Positions 9,640-18,568 are shown, counted from the stretch's first letter. The stretch is 64,000 bases of DNA from a bacterium (GCA_024226335.1 JAAELY010000529.1:1-64000), one strand, 5' to 3'. Notes: generated by a model from the letters alone, not told the origin. Translations and numbers: made by a program.

Positions 9640-9822
9640 TGATAGCTGCTTCGTAGTTCATGGGTACCAGCCGTCAGACGCCTTGCTCGCAGCTGCCAGC
9701 CCCATCAATTTGCCGAGACAACGTGTCGCTCTCGATAGCTCTCGCCGACGGTGGTGCGGATCTTCCATCCCGCGATTGTCCCGCGCTACACGCTGTGCGG
9801 CGTTGAGAGGAACCTCGCGCCG

Positions 9823-11073
9823 CTAGTCGGAGGTCGGAAAGACGGGGATCGCCGGCAACAATCCGATGGCATGTGGCGACAGGTCCGTGGCCACAATCTC
9901 CAGCGTATTCGCGATCGGATCTCGGACGGTCGGCAAAGCTATCCATTCACAGTTCACTCCGGGAATGCAGCCCGGGAACGGGCTTACGAAGTGAAAGATC
10001 GCAAGTAGCTGCTCCTGAACCGGCATTAGGCCTTCATCGCTGTACCCGAACGTCACAGCAATACTCGAGAACTCGCCCGAGAAGTCGAGATTCCAGAAGA
10101 ACGCCGGCGCCGTCGGTGTGATGAAGGTTAGTCCGCTGGGATCGATAAGGCACAACGCAAGGTCGTCCGTCTCGCAGAGTTGACCGCCGAACCACCCATC
10201 GGTCGTTGCATCTACCTCGGCCGAGACACCCCCTGGCTGTGAAGCTCCGCCGAGGATCTGACACTGCACTCCGGTTCCGGCCGCGATGAGACAGGCGCCT
10301 TCAGCGCCCGAGAGCACATCGGCGAGCGCGTCGCCCACACGAAGGGCATCGATATGTGATCCCCGGGGCGCCGACAGCAGCAGCTTGCGCCAGCTGGAGT
10401 CAGCGTTGTAGCCATCGATAACCAACTGAGGCGCGCCCAAGCCTGCTTCTCCGCCGAGCAGATTCGTCGGATTGATCCAGACGGAAACGCGCTCCTGCAC
10501 CCCACTGGAATGGTCAAACTCGAGCTTGCCGAGGACCAAGTGGACGGGCCTGCTGAAGTCAGGGATAGCTCCTGAACACAGATGCCCAGTTCCTGATTGG
10601 GGAAAGAATGCACAGGTGTTGGGTGGCGACGTGCTTGCTCCCGCGAAGCCCAGCTCAATGGCCTGCTGGCCCGGCGCATCTTGACCAGACCCGACGAACA
10701 AACTTGGACCATTTCCCGGGGAGCGACTCGCCAGAAAGCTGAGCCATGAGGTGCCCGCTCGCTGCACTGAGAATTCTCGGCTCGGATCCGTGCCGAACCC
10801 GGTTCCCCCGTAGCGTCCGCCGGAGAGGTCGTTGCCGAGGTTGGAATACCCGGCCTGGTTCAATGTCATGTTCTCGCACTCGTAGATGCGACTTGTGTTC
10901 CCGGTACTCCATGCGACTGCGAAGCCGCTGCCCCCGCCTCTGCCTCCGATCGGCTGATCGCAGCCACTCTGGGCGTAGTTGAAGTGCTCAAAAATCAGCT
11001 CGGCCCGCGCCGTCCGAGACGACGCCATCCACACGATCATCGAGGCAAGTATCAAAAGCGAGACAGTTTTCAT
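9823..11073 (-). CDS. Secreted hypothetical protein
   Basis: 416 residues with an N-terminal signal peptide (MKTVSLLILASMIVWMASSRTARA) and a mature region rich in Gly, Ser and aromatic residues. The composition and motifs (LIFEHFNYA, GGRYGGTGFGTDPS, ERVSVWINPTNLLGG, DALRVGDALADVL) resemble the jelly-roll/lectin-like secreted proteins of planctomycetes and myxobacteria that begin 'FEPFDY..G'. Several Cys residues suggest disulfides. No PEP-CTERM tail, LPxTG or lipobox is present, so an extracellular or periplasmic location is inferred. It stands alone in the island, with no operon partner, and I do not recognise a function. Confidence 0.65.
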   Translation of the reverse strand: MKTVSLLILASMIVWMASSRTARAELIFEHFNYAQSGCDQPIGGRGGGSGFAVAWSTGNTSRIYECENMTLNQAGYSNLGNDLSGGRYGGTGFGTDPSREFSVQRAGTSWLSFLASRSPGNGPSLFVGSGQDAPGQQAIELGFAGASTSPPNTCAFFPQSGTGHLCSGAIPDFSRPVHLVLGKLEFDHSSGVQERVSVWINPTNLLGGEAGLGAPQLVIDGYNADSSWRKLLLSAPRGSHIDALRVGDALADVLSGAEGACLIAAGTGVQCQILGGASQPGGVSAEVDATTDGWFGGQLCETDDLALCLIDPSGLTFITPTAPAFFWNLDFSGEFSSIAVTFGYSDEGLMPVQEQLLAIFHFVSPFPGCIPGVNCEWIALPTVRDPIANTLEIVATDLSPHAIGLLPAIPVFPTSD

Positions 11074-11598
11074 CCCGCTCGCACGCTACGCCGACCGGTC
11101 GAACCTTGCAACCGCCGGAATCATGCCGTTTTTCCTCAGCTCCAACCTCGCTATTGCCGGGCTGCGGTCCCGCGAAAACTCCGTCGCTCCTGAAGCTCCG
11201 AGCCTTTCGCGACGGCCAGAGTCGACGGCCCATGAGGACCCTCCTTAGCTTCATCCTAGCGATCCCTCGCGCTGCAGTGATCTCACGGCGCGATCTTGCC
11301 CTCAACAACCCTGATCTTCGGCAACAGCTCGCAGAGCATCAGCGCCGCAAGACGTGCCGAGTTCCTGGAGATGAACAACTTGCTAGGCCTCGAGCGCGCG
11401 GTCCATTGCTGCCTGAAACTTGTGCGCCATCTTCTTGAAACCCGCGCTCTTCGGGTGTATCTCGTCGTCCCACTGGCGCACTGAAGTGAGGGTGTTCCGC
11501 AGGTCGATGGGGTTCTACCCTGATTTCCCGGACACATCCAAGATAAGGCGCTAATTCGTCTACGGAAGTGGGTTAACTCCAAATTCCAGGGGTAGGTC
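11074..11598. other. Gene-poor stretch with one pseudogene fragment
   Basis: Between the secreted protein and the amidohydrolase lie 525 bp with no intact gene. The only recognisable coding relic is the SGNH-hydrolase C-terminus at 11383-11514 (minus). The sequence just before 11599 has an AGGGGTAGG-type ribosome-binding site for the amidohydrolase. Nothing else could be assigned. Confidence 0.5.
11383..11514 (-). pseudogene. C-terminal remnant of an SGNH/GDSL hydrolase
   Basis: On the minus strand a 43-codon open stretch, bounded upstream by an in-frame TAG and lacking a start codon, encodes VRQWDDEIHPKSAGFKKMA and ends EA-stop. W-x-DEIHP-x-SAGF is the block V motif (catalytic Asp-x-x-His) of SGNH/GDSL esterases near their C terminus. 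The N-terminal four-fifths of the enzyme is missing, so this is a dead fragment left by deletion or insertion. It is good evidence of past rearrangement in this island. Confidence 0.7.
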
Positions 11599-12939
11599 AT
11601 GGGAATTAAGGTCGACACCTTTGTGGACACGCATTGTCATATGTTTACCGCAGCGGACATTCCGCTGCTTACGTTGATCGAACGACAGATCGACCACCCG
11701 TTGAGGTTGCTCGTGGCTGCGGCGTTTGGCCCTATCGCTCAGAGGATCGGAATCATCGACTACAGACGATTCGTCAGGTTTCTCGACTCGGAGTCAATTC
11801 AGAACGTGAAGCAGGTAACGAGGGAGCTGAACAGGGCGATCAAGAGCGACCGGCTGGGGGATTGGAGTGTGGATGCGCGGGAGAGAATCCTCACCCCGCT
11901 CGTGATGGATTTTGATCTTAACGGCAAGGTCGAGAAGTTTGAGGCGCAGCTCTCACGTTTGATTGCGGCGGCATCGAGCCATGGAGCGGTGCCCCGGAAC
12001 GCAAATGTCAAGGTTCTTCCGTTTGTGGGGCTCGATCCTCGGAGGATCGTATTCAAGAATCGAAAGGGCGGTGAGTTGTGCGTTCGCGAAGTGATTCGGA
12101 GCCGCGTGGATGCCTATCTCGAAGATCATGGTGTCAAGTTGGCTATCGAACGAAGAAAGCGGGCTAACCTCAAGAGTGGCGACGTCATCGGACTCAAGCT
12201 CTATCCACCGCTTGGCTTCAACGTCTACCCCCGCAACCCTGGGGAGCGAGAGGCCTACTTGGATCTCTACGAGCGTCTCGCCGAACTCGAGATCCCCATT
12301 ACAGTACACTGCCAAGAGGGCTCCTTCGACTTGACTGATGGTCAGGTCAAGCTCTTCACGCGCCCAGAGAACTGGGCCCGTGTCATGAAGTCCAGACCCG
12401 GCCTACGTAGGTTGCGGATCAACTTCGGTCACTTCGGGGGTGAGCGGGGTGTAGCAGAGGCAATCAACTGGAAAGAGACGGAGGAGGATGACCTATTTGA
12501 CGATACGGTCATCTCCCACCGGGCCGAAGGTGTATCGGAGCGCGGCTGGACCCATGGGATCGTCCAGTTGCTCAAGCGCTACGAGCACACCTATGCGGAT
12601 ATCTCAGCTTTCGACTTCGGTAACAGTCGCGCAGTGGCATCGTTGTTATGGCTTCTAGCCTACGATCGGCAGGGGAATCTTGATGCAGACGATGCGGAAT
12701 GCCACAACTACCCAATTGCCCAGAAGCTGTTATGGGGCTCAGACTACCCAATGATCCTCGACAAGAACTGCAAGAACTACTCGCAGTACTTCTCGCACTT
12801 CATCAACACGCTGATCGACCGCCATGAAATCCGAGCCGCTGAAGAATACCCCATCCCTGCAGAGGGAAAACTCCCGAGTTCGTCTGCGTTGCTGAAAGCC
12901 TTGGTGGGCACAAACCCAGTTCGGTTTCTTTTCGGTTAG
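11599..12939 (+). CDS. Amidohydrolase-family (TIM-barrel) metal-dependent hydrolase
   Basis: 446 residues. Metal-ligand motifs run in order: DTHCHMF (H12, H14), GLKLYPPLGF, ITVHCQEG, NFGHFGG and LLWGSDYPM (conserved Asp), the pattern of amidohydrolase_2/ACMSD-like enzymes. It has a long insertion between residues 60 and 190. Substrate is unknown. Codon use is unlike its neighbours, with many AGG, AGA, TTG and GGG codons, in keeping with horizontal acquisition. The ATG at 11599 has AGGGGTAGG upstream. Cytoplasmic; no operon partner. Confidence 0.8.
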   Translation: MGIKVDTFVDTHCHMFTAADIPLLTLIERQIDHPLRLLVAAAFGPIAQRIGIIDYRRFVRFLDSESIQNVKQVTRELNRAIKSDRLGDWSVDARERILTPLVMDFDLNGKVEKFEAQLSRLIAAASSHGAVPRNANVKVLPFVGLDPRRIVFKNRKGGELCVREVIRSRVDAYLEDHGVKLAIERRKRANLKSGDVIGLKLYPPLGFNVYPRNPGEREAYLDLYERLAELEIPITVHCQEGSFDLTDGQVKLFTRPENWARVMKSRPGLRRLRINFGHFGGERGVAEAINWKETEEDDLFDDTVISHRAEGVSERGWTHGIVQLLKRYEHTYADISAFDFGNSRAVASLLWLLAYDRQGNLDADDAECHNYPIAQKLLWGSDYPMILDKNCKNYSQYFSHFINTLIDRHEIRAAEEYPIPAEGKLPSSSALLKALVGTNPVRFLFG

Positions 12940-13045
12940 CATCCACAGCTGCAGGGCAGCGGGTGACATTGCAGATCCAGCCGGACATCCCGCCTTCCAA
13001 GTTGGTAGGACGGCCAAGGAGATCGGAATGACACACGATCAGTGA

Positions 13046-13253
13046 GAGATTCATCGAAAGAAGCGAATCATCGAGTACGCAGAGCGGATTGGGAAAAATG
13101 GGACCTGTCGATACTTCGGAGTTGCAAGATCGACCTTCTACCTGCGGAGAGAACGATTTGGCGAGATCGGAGACGAGGGATTGAAAGCTGGAGGCGCTGG
13201 GTTTCAATCCCTAAAATCGCTGCGCCGTTCGTCGCTGGCGTCGAGCTGTCTGT
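13046..13253 (+). pseudogene. Transposase N-terminal remnant (HTH, IS3/IS481-like)
   Basis: An open frame after TGA 13043 without a start codon encodes KKRIIEYAERIGKNGTCRYF followed by GVARSTFYLRRERFGEIGDEGL. Together this is the helix-turn-helix head of IS3/IS481-type transposases, whose usual form is 'A..hGNv..aCRyFGiSR.tFY.W...Y...GeeGL'. The catalytic DDE domain is missing: after GL the frame runs into sequence antisense to the comM 3' end and stops at about 13253. It is therefore a decayed insertion-sequence end at the right border of the island. Confidence 0.7.
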
Positions 13254-14748
13254 AACCGATCGCTTCGGCGAGGTGCTCGGTGGCGATTTCCGGGCTCCCG
13301 TCCAGGTCGGCGATCGTGCGCGCAACCCGCAGGACGCGCACGTAGGCGCGCATCGACAGTCCCAGCGAACGCACGGAACGCTCGAGTAGCGACGAGCCTT
13401 TGGCCGACACCGGGCAGTGTGAGGCCAGTTCTGCCGAGGGCAGCTGGGCGTTCAGCTCGAATTCTTGCCCGCGGTAGCGCTGGCTCTGCCGGGCGCGGGC
13501 GGCGAGCACGCGTTCGCGCACGACCTGGCTCGTCTCCCCGCGGGCCGTCTGATCGCTCATGTGTTTCCACTCCACCGGCGCGACGGGTACGTGCAGGTCG
13601 ATGCGATCCAGTAGCGGACCCGAGAGTCTGGCGCGGTAGCGCCCGATCTCGGGATCGCCACAACTGCACTCGCGCCGCGCGTCGCCCCGGTAGCCGCACG
13701 GGCAGGGATTCATGGCCGCGATCAGCTGGAAGTGTGCGGGCAGGCACTCGATCGCGTGCGCGCGTCCGATGCGGATCTCGTGTTCTTCGAGCGGCTGGCG
13801 AAGTGCTTCGAGTACGTTTCGGCGAAACTCGGGCAATTCGTCCAGGAACAACACGCCGCGATGGGCCAGCGAGATCTCGCCGGGTCGAAGCGGCCGTCCG
13901 CCACCGGCCATGCCCGCATCCGATGTCGTGTGATGAGGAGCGCGAAACGGCGGCGTGCTGAGCAGGCCGGGGCGCGCAAGCGTTCCGGCGACGCTGTGGA
14001 TGCGCGTGGCTTCGAGCGCATCGCGGTATTCGAGCGGCGGAAGCAACCCAGGCAGACGCTTCGCGAGCAGGGTTTTCCCGCTGCCCGGTGGGCCGATGAA
14101 GAGCAGGTTATGTCCTCCGGCCGCCGCCACTTCGAGTGCGCGACGTCCGCTCTCCTGTCCGCGTACATCGGACAGGTCGAGCGCTGTTCCGGGCGTCGCG
14201 TTCGTCGCATCGGGTGCGAGATCAGCCAGGGTGTCGAGCGCAGTTTCGCCGCGCAGGAAGCGGATCACCTGAATCAGATCGTTCGCGCCGAACGCCCGAA
14301 CGCGCGGGTAAAGAGCCGCTTCGGTCAGGTTGCCCAGCGCCACGACGCTGCGTTCGAGTCCGTCGGCCGCCGCGAGCAGGGCGAGCGTTCCGCGCACCGG
14401 ATGCAACGCCCCGTCGAGTCCGAGTTCCCCGACAAAGAGTGTGCTCGCCAGTTCTTCCTCTGGAATCTCGACGCGCGTCGCGGCGATGCCCACTGCCAGA
14501 GCCAGGTCGAGCCCGGTTCCGGTCTTGGGAATCTCGGCCGGGGCCAGGTTCACCGTGACGCGCCCGGGTGGAAACTCGAGTCCGCTCTGGCGAAACGCAG
14601 CGCGCACGCGATCGCGGCTCTCCCGTACGACGCGATCTCCCTGGCCGACGATCTGGAAGGAAGGCAGGCCGCGTCCCGCGTCGACCTCCACCGAAACGCG
14701 CACACCGCCCAGACCTCGTAAGCTCGCACCCCAGACGCGGATCAACAT
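13204..14748 (-). CDS. comM: ComM/YifB Mg-chelatase-like AAA+ helicase
   Basis: 514 residues from ATG 14748 (GGAGT upstream). It has the three-part ComM architecture: an N-terminal ChlI/Lon-like domain (MLIRVWGASLRGLGGVRVSV; NLAPAEIPKTG), a Mg-chelatase AAA+ core with Walker A GPPGSGKT and Walker B GVLFLDELPEF plus the family motif FRAPHHTTSDAGM, and a C-terminal domain ending EHLAEAIGYRQLD. ComM is a hexameric helicase that extends branch migration during natural transformation. The gene looks intact although a transposase remnant abuts its 3' end. It is divergent from the TMTC-like gene. Confidence 0.92.
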   Translation of the reverse strand: MLIRVWGASLRGLGGVRVSVEVDAGRGLPSFQIVGQGDRVVRESRDRVRAAFRQSGLEFPPGRVTVNLAPAEIPKTGTGLDLALAVGIAATRVEIPEEELASTLFVGELGLDGALHPVRGTLALLAAADGLERSVVALGNLTEAALYPRVRAFGANDLIQVIRFLRGETALDTLADLAPDATNATPGTALDLSDVRGQESGRRALEVAAAGGHNLLFIGPPGSGKTLLAKRLPGLLPPLEYRDALEATRIHSVAGTLARPGLLSTPPFRAPHHTTSDAGMAGGGRPLRPGEISLAHRGVLFLDELPEFRRNVLEALRQPLEEHEIRIGRAHAIECLPAHFQLIAAMNPCPCGYRGDARRECSCGDPEIGRYRARLSGPLLDRIDLHVPVAPVEWKHMSDQTARGETSQVVRERVLAARARQSQRYRGQEFELNAQLPSAELASHCPVSAKGSSLLERSVRSLGLSMRAYVRVLRVARTIADLDGSPEIATEHLAEAIGYRQLDASDERRSDFRD

Positions 14749-14921
14749 CTTCGAGACTCCAGCGGGACCGGAGTGGGGCAGGGGAAGCCAGGCCGAGTGC
14801 GGACTCAAGGCTCCCTGTTTCAGGTAACCCCAAGCCGTTCAAAGTGGCGGACGATCGACTCGCATGTCTTCAGCAAGCCGCCCGGCTGTGGTTAACTGAT
14901 TCGAATGATTTTCCGGGTCCG

Positions 14922-16718
14922 ATGAGAATGGGCGCGAAGCGCGAGATTCTGGCGATCTGCTGCGGCCTCGCGCTCGCGACCGTCTTCGCATTCGCACAAC
15001 TGCGAAACGCCGAGTTTCTCGACTTCGACGACGACGAGTATGTGACGGCTAATCAACACGTTCTCGACGGTCTGACATCTGAGGGATTTCGCTGGGCGCT
15101 GGTCAGTTTCGACGCCAATAACTGGCACCCACTCACCTGGCTCTCGCATATGCTCGATCAGGAACTCTTTCCGGGCGATCCGGGTACCCAGCACCTGGTG
15201 AACGTGGCTTTTCATCTCCTGAACGCCCTGGGATGGTTCCTCTTGCTCGCCTGGATGACGGATTCGATCTGGCCTAGCGCGCTGGTCGCCGCGCTCTTCG
15301 CTCTCCACCCCTTGCACGTGGAGTCGGTGGCCTGGATATCGGAGCGCAAGGACGTCTTGAGCGGACTGTTCTGGATTGCGACCAGTGCCGCCTGGGTCGC
15401 CTGGCTGCGCAGCGGTCGGCGAGTTCTCTACGGTGCGGCCATCGCTGTGTTTGCGCTCGGGCTCGCGACGAAACCCATGCTCGTGACCCTCCCGTTCACA
15501 CTCTTGCTCTTCGACTTCTGGCCGCTATCGCGTCTCCGGGCAGCGCGTCTTGGAGCCGCGCGCGTGCCATTGCGACGGCTCGTCGTCGAGAAACTGCCGT
15601 TGTTCGCTCTGTCACTGCTGGCCAGTGCCCTGACGTACTCCGCGCATCTGTCCGGAGGCAGCATGCAGGGTGTGGCTCAGTTGGGGCTCTGGCCGCGCGT
15701 CGCCAACGCGCTCGTCGCCTACGCCCGGTATCTGGGCAAGGCGATCTGGCCGACGAACCTGTCCATCTACTATCCGTACACGCACGCCTGGACGTCCGGA
15801 CAGGTTCTGGCCAGCGCGCTCGCCCTGGCCGCAATCAGCTTCGCGGCATTTCAGCAGCGAGCCCGGCGCCCCTATCTGATCGTCGGCTGGCTGTTCTTTC
15901 TGGGAACGCTGGTGCCCACGATCGGAATCGTGCAGGTCGGGGGGCAGTCGATGGCCGAGCGCTACACCTACCTGCCCTATGTCGGGATTTTCATGGCGCT
16001 GGCCTGGGCGAGTGTGGACGCTCTTCGTTTCGCGCCGAGACTCAAAGGGGCAGGGGTCGTTCTGGTCGCACTCCTGCTGGTCGCTTGTGCTGTGCAGACA
16101 CACCGCTATGTGTCGCAATGGCAGGATACGTTGAGCGTGTTTTCCCACGCGATCCGTTCCTATCCCGACAACCCGGTGGCATTGGTGACCGCGGGTCGCC
16201 AGCACGCGTTTCGCGGGGAAAGTGAGCTGGCCATCGAGATGTTCGAGCGAGCCCTGGTCCTGACGCCAGGCTACGAAAAGGCCCATTACAATCTGGGGGA
16301 TGCGCGGCTTGCGCGCGGTGAACTCGATGCGGCGGCCGGGCACTTCGAGGCAGCTGTTCAGATCGCCCCCGAGGCCTGGTACGCCTGGCTCAAGCTCGGC
16401 GTCGCACACGAGGGCCGCGGGCACCCAGCGGAGGCCGAGGCCGCCTATCGATCGGGCCTGGCCCTACGCCCCGGCAATATCCCGCCGCGCTGTCGGCTCG
16501 CGGCGTTGCTCGCGCGCAGGGGGCAACGCACCGAGGCCGAAGCCCAACTGGGTCTGGCGCTGCGCTCCGCACAGGCCCGACTGGACTCGGGCCGGCGCGC
16601 CATGGCACGCGAATCGGGTCGGATGATTCAGTCGTATTCGCGGGACCTGGGTTTCGAGCAACTGGCCGAGCAGACCGGAAACTGGTTGGCAGACCTCGAA
16701 TCCCACGCAGTCGAGTAG
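14922..16718 (+). CDS. TMTC-like membrane protein with C-terminal TPRs
   Basis: 598 residues from ATG 14922. The N-terminal 400 residues are multi-pass membrane sequence with the family hallmarks FDDDEYV, WHPLTWLSHMLD and HPLHVESVAWISERKDVL, as in TMTC/PMT-type O-mannosyltransferase-like proteins (GT-C fold; DD near the first loop is the usual catalytic acid pair). Residues 410-560 are TPRs (AFRGESELAIEMFERALVL, HYNLGDARLARGELDAAAGH). Such proteins are predicted to glycosylate exported proteins from a lipid-linked sugar. Substrate unknown. It is a single gene, divergent from comM. Confidence 0.8.
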   Translation: MRMGAKREILAICCGLALATVFAFAQLRNAEFLDFDDDEYVTANQHVLDGLTSEGFRWALVSFDANNWHPLTWLSHMLDQELFPGDPGTQHLVNVAFHLLNALGWFLLLAWMTDSIWPSALVAALFALHPLHVESVAWISERKDVLSGLFWIATSAAWVAWLRSGRRVLYGAAIAVFALGLATKPMLVTLPFTLLLFDFWPLSRLRAARLGAARVPLRRLVVEKLPLFALSLLASALTYSAHLSGGSMQGVAQLGLWPRVANALVAYARYLGKAIWPTNLSIYYPYTHAWTSGQVLASALALAAISFAAFQQRARRPYLIVGWLFFLGTLVPTIGIVQVGGQSMAERYTYLPYVGIFMALAWASVDALRFAPRLKGAGVVLVALLLVACAVQTHRYVSQWQDTLSVFSHAIRSYPDNPVALVTAGRQHAFRGESELAIEMFERALVLTPGYEKAHYNLGDARLARGELDAAAGHFEAAVQIAPEAWYAWLKLGVAHEGRGHPAEAEAAYRSGLALRPGNIPPRCRLAALLARRGQRTEAEAQLGLALRSAQARLDSGRRAMARESGRMIQSYSRDLGFEQLAEQTGNWLADLESHAVE

Positions 16719-16815
16719 ACGCGGTTCGGGCCAAGCGAGCCCGCCCCCTGTTGCGCGACGGGGGTCGAGCGTGCGACCTATGCAAATCGGTTCACTTGAC
16801 CGGAGGTCTGCTCAG

Positions 16816-17790
16816 TTGGCGGCGAAACGAAGCAAGCGGGTGTTCGCCTGGCTGGTCGCACTCTCTCTGGTAGAGGGGTGTGGCGCGAGCGAGGTCGATC
16901 CATCTGAAATTCCGACGACTCGGGCCTTCGATTCCGAGCGCGCCTTCGCCGACCTGAAGGCGCTCGTGAACATCGGCCCACGTCACAGTGGCTCAGAAGG
17001 GGCGGAGCGGGCCCGCGCCCTGATCGCCAGCAGCCTGCGCCAGGCCGGCTGGCGGGTCGAGGAGCAAGGCTTCTCCGCCGGGCTTCCGGGTCGAGCGCCG
17101 ATCCAGATGAAGAACATCGTCGGAACTCGCGAAGGCACACGCGATCGCCACATCTGGATCATCACCCACTACGACACCAAGGACATTCCGGGCATGCGCT
17201 TCGTGGGTGCGAACGACGGAGGCTCGGGCGTGGCGCTGCTGCTGGAGTTTGCTCGGGTCTTCAGCGCGATACGGCTGGAGTACGGCGTTTCGCTGGTCTT
17301 CTTCGATGGTGAAGAGGCGCTGGGCCGGTCAATCAACCAGAACGACGGACTCTACGGCAGCCGCTGGCTGGCTCGGGAAATGGAGCAGAAAAATCAGATC
17401 GCCTCGATCGCCGGGCTGATCCTGGTCGACATGGTGGCCGACAAGCAACTCAATCTGGCAGTGGACATGAGTTCTTCGCCTCGTCTGCGCCGCATCATGG
17501 TGCAGGCCGCGCGCAAGATTGGTGATCCAGAGCTCATAGATCCCGCGCAAACGCTCGCATTGATCGATGATCACACGCCTTTTCAGGAGCGCGGGGTCTC
17601 CAACTCATTGGGGATCATCGATTTCGAGTTCGGGGCGGGTCACTCTCCAGGGCCGCTCTGGCACACTCGAGGCGACGATCTGTCCGCGGTTTCGGCAGAC
17701 AGTTTGAATAGGGTCGGAAGACTTCTGGTCGAACTCTTTCGCGGGATAGAGCGGGATCTACAGTCCAAAGAACGTGCAAACGCGCCTTGA
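16816..17790 (+). CDS. M28-family lipoprotein, glutaminyl-cyclase-like
   Basis: 324 residues from TTG 16816, chosen because GGAGG lies 9 nt upstream and the product then starts with a textbook lipoprotein signal (AAKRSKRVFAWLVALSL, lipobox LVEGC); GTG 16771 is an alternative. The zinc ligands and catalytic acids of clan MH are visible: THYDT, GANDGGSG, FFDGEEA, LVDMVADK and WHTRGDD. HYDTK...FVGANDG and DGLYGSRWLA are closer to glutaminyl-peptide cyclotransferases than to aminopeptidases. It is the first gene of the plus-strand run that leads into the OmpA/VWA/ExbBD genes and could act on their N termini; that link is inference. Confidence 0.8.
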   Translation: MAAKRSKRVFAWLVALSLVEGCGASEVDPSEIPTTRAFDSERAFADLKALVNIGPRHSGSEGAERARALIASSLRQAGWRVEEQGFSAGLPGRAPIQMKNIVGTREGTRDRHIWIITHYDTKDIPGMRFVGANDGGSGVALLLEFARVFSAIRLEYGVSLVFFDGEEALGRSINQNDGLYGSRWLAREMEQKNQIASIAGLILVDMVADKQLNLAVDMSSSPRLRRIMVQAARKIGDPELIDPAQTLALIDDHTPFQERGVSNSLGIIDFEFGAGHSPGPLWHTRGDDLSAVSADSLNRVGRLLVELFRGIERDLQSKERANAP

Positions 17791-17888
17791 GGACCCTACT
17801 TTCAGCGACCCGCTGGCGAAACGGATGCTGGCGAGGATGCTGGCCAAGAGCCACCACGAGCTACCAAGAGAAGGTAAGGGGAACTTCG

Positions 17889-18548
17889 ATGCATATTCGA
17901 TCTGCACTGGTCTTGAGTCTGCTGGCCTGTGTTTCAATGGGTTGCGAGACGGCCGGGTCGGTTCTCGATACCAAGGCGAAGCGGGGTGCGGTACTGGGAA
18001 CTCTGGCGGGTGCGGCCGCGGGTGCCGCCATTGGTGGCAAGGACCACAGGGCCGGAGGGGCGTTGATTGGTGCAGCGGCCGGTGCGATCTCCGGCGGGCT
18101 GGTCGGAAAGTATCTGGATCAGCAGGCCGCCGATCTCGATGCAATCCCGGGTGCGGACGTCGAGAAGCGCGACGATTCGATTCTCGTGAACTTCCAGGGC
18201 GGGCTGTTGTTCGACAGCGGTTCGTCGAATCTGCAAGCCGGTGGCTACGATCGACTGCGCTCGATGGCGCGTACGCTCAACAATTACCCAAAGAGTCGCG
18301 TCATCGTGAAGGGCCACACCGACTCCGCCGGGACCGACGATTTCAACCAGAAACTCTCGGAAAAGCGCGCAGATCGCGTGCGCAACTTCCTGGTCTCTGA
18401 AGGCGTGTCTTCTGGACGCATCCAATCATTGGGTTTTGGTGAGTCGCTACCGATGTCCACGAACGCGACCGCCGAAGGGCGTGCGCAGAATCGTCGCGTC
18501 GAGGTCGAGATCCGGCCGGACGCGGAAGTCATGCGGAGTACGCAGTAA
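17889..18548 (+). CDS. OmpA-family (Pal-like) lipoprotein with glycine zipper
   Basis: 219 residues from ATG 17889. The lipobox VSMGC gives lipidated C19. Residues 40-85 form a glycine-zipper segment (GAVLGTLAGAAAGAAIGG, GGALIGAAAGAISGGLVGKY) that may insert in the outer membrane. The C-terminal OmpA_C domain has the peptidoglycan-binding pattern: VKGHTDSAGTDDFNQKLSEK, a GFGESLP turn and GRAQNRRVEVEI. It is the peptidoglycan anchor of the locus, taking the role Pal has in the Tol system. It is 98 bp after the M28 gene and 61 bp before the VWA gene. Confidence 0.9.
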   Translation: MHIRSALVLSLLACVSMGCETAGSVLDTKAKRGAVLGTLAGAAAGAAIGGKDHRAGGALIGAAAGAISGGLVGKYLDQQAADLDAIPGADVEKRDDSILVNFQGGLLFDSGSSNLQAGGYDRLRSMARTLNNYPKSRVIVKGHTDSAGTDDFNQKLSEKRADRVRNFLVSEGVSSGRIQSLGFGESLPMSTNATAEGRAQNRRVEVEIRPDAEVMRSTQ

Positions 18549-18568
18549 GGCGCTGTATTTCGCACAGA

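Larger units (their letters stand above)
9508..9822. other. Non-coding stretch at left edge of the accessory island
   Basis: This 315-bp stretch holds no gene of convincing length. It contains two strong hairpins (9536-9552 and 9607-9639) and a 13-codon frame with a good ribosome-binding site between them (listed separately). From about 9640 to 9822 I see no recognisable protein or RNA. It marks the junction between the conserved block on the left and the low-density island on the right. Confidence 0.5.

Noticed and set aside
9640-9700. Transposase-like peptide (VPMNYEAAIREIAGHARRI) on the minus strand.
   Set aside because: The frame is too short and the similarity not specific to any family I can name.
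9823-11073. PEP-CTERM substrate for the exosortase.
   Set aside because: The C terminus (FPTSD) has no PEP motif, hydrophobic helix or basic tail.
16740-16770. C-rich/G-rich hairpin between the TMTC-like and M28 genes.
   Set aside because: The stem is only 5 bp, with no U-tract; not enough to call a terminator.
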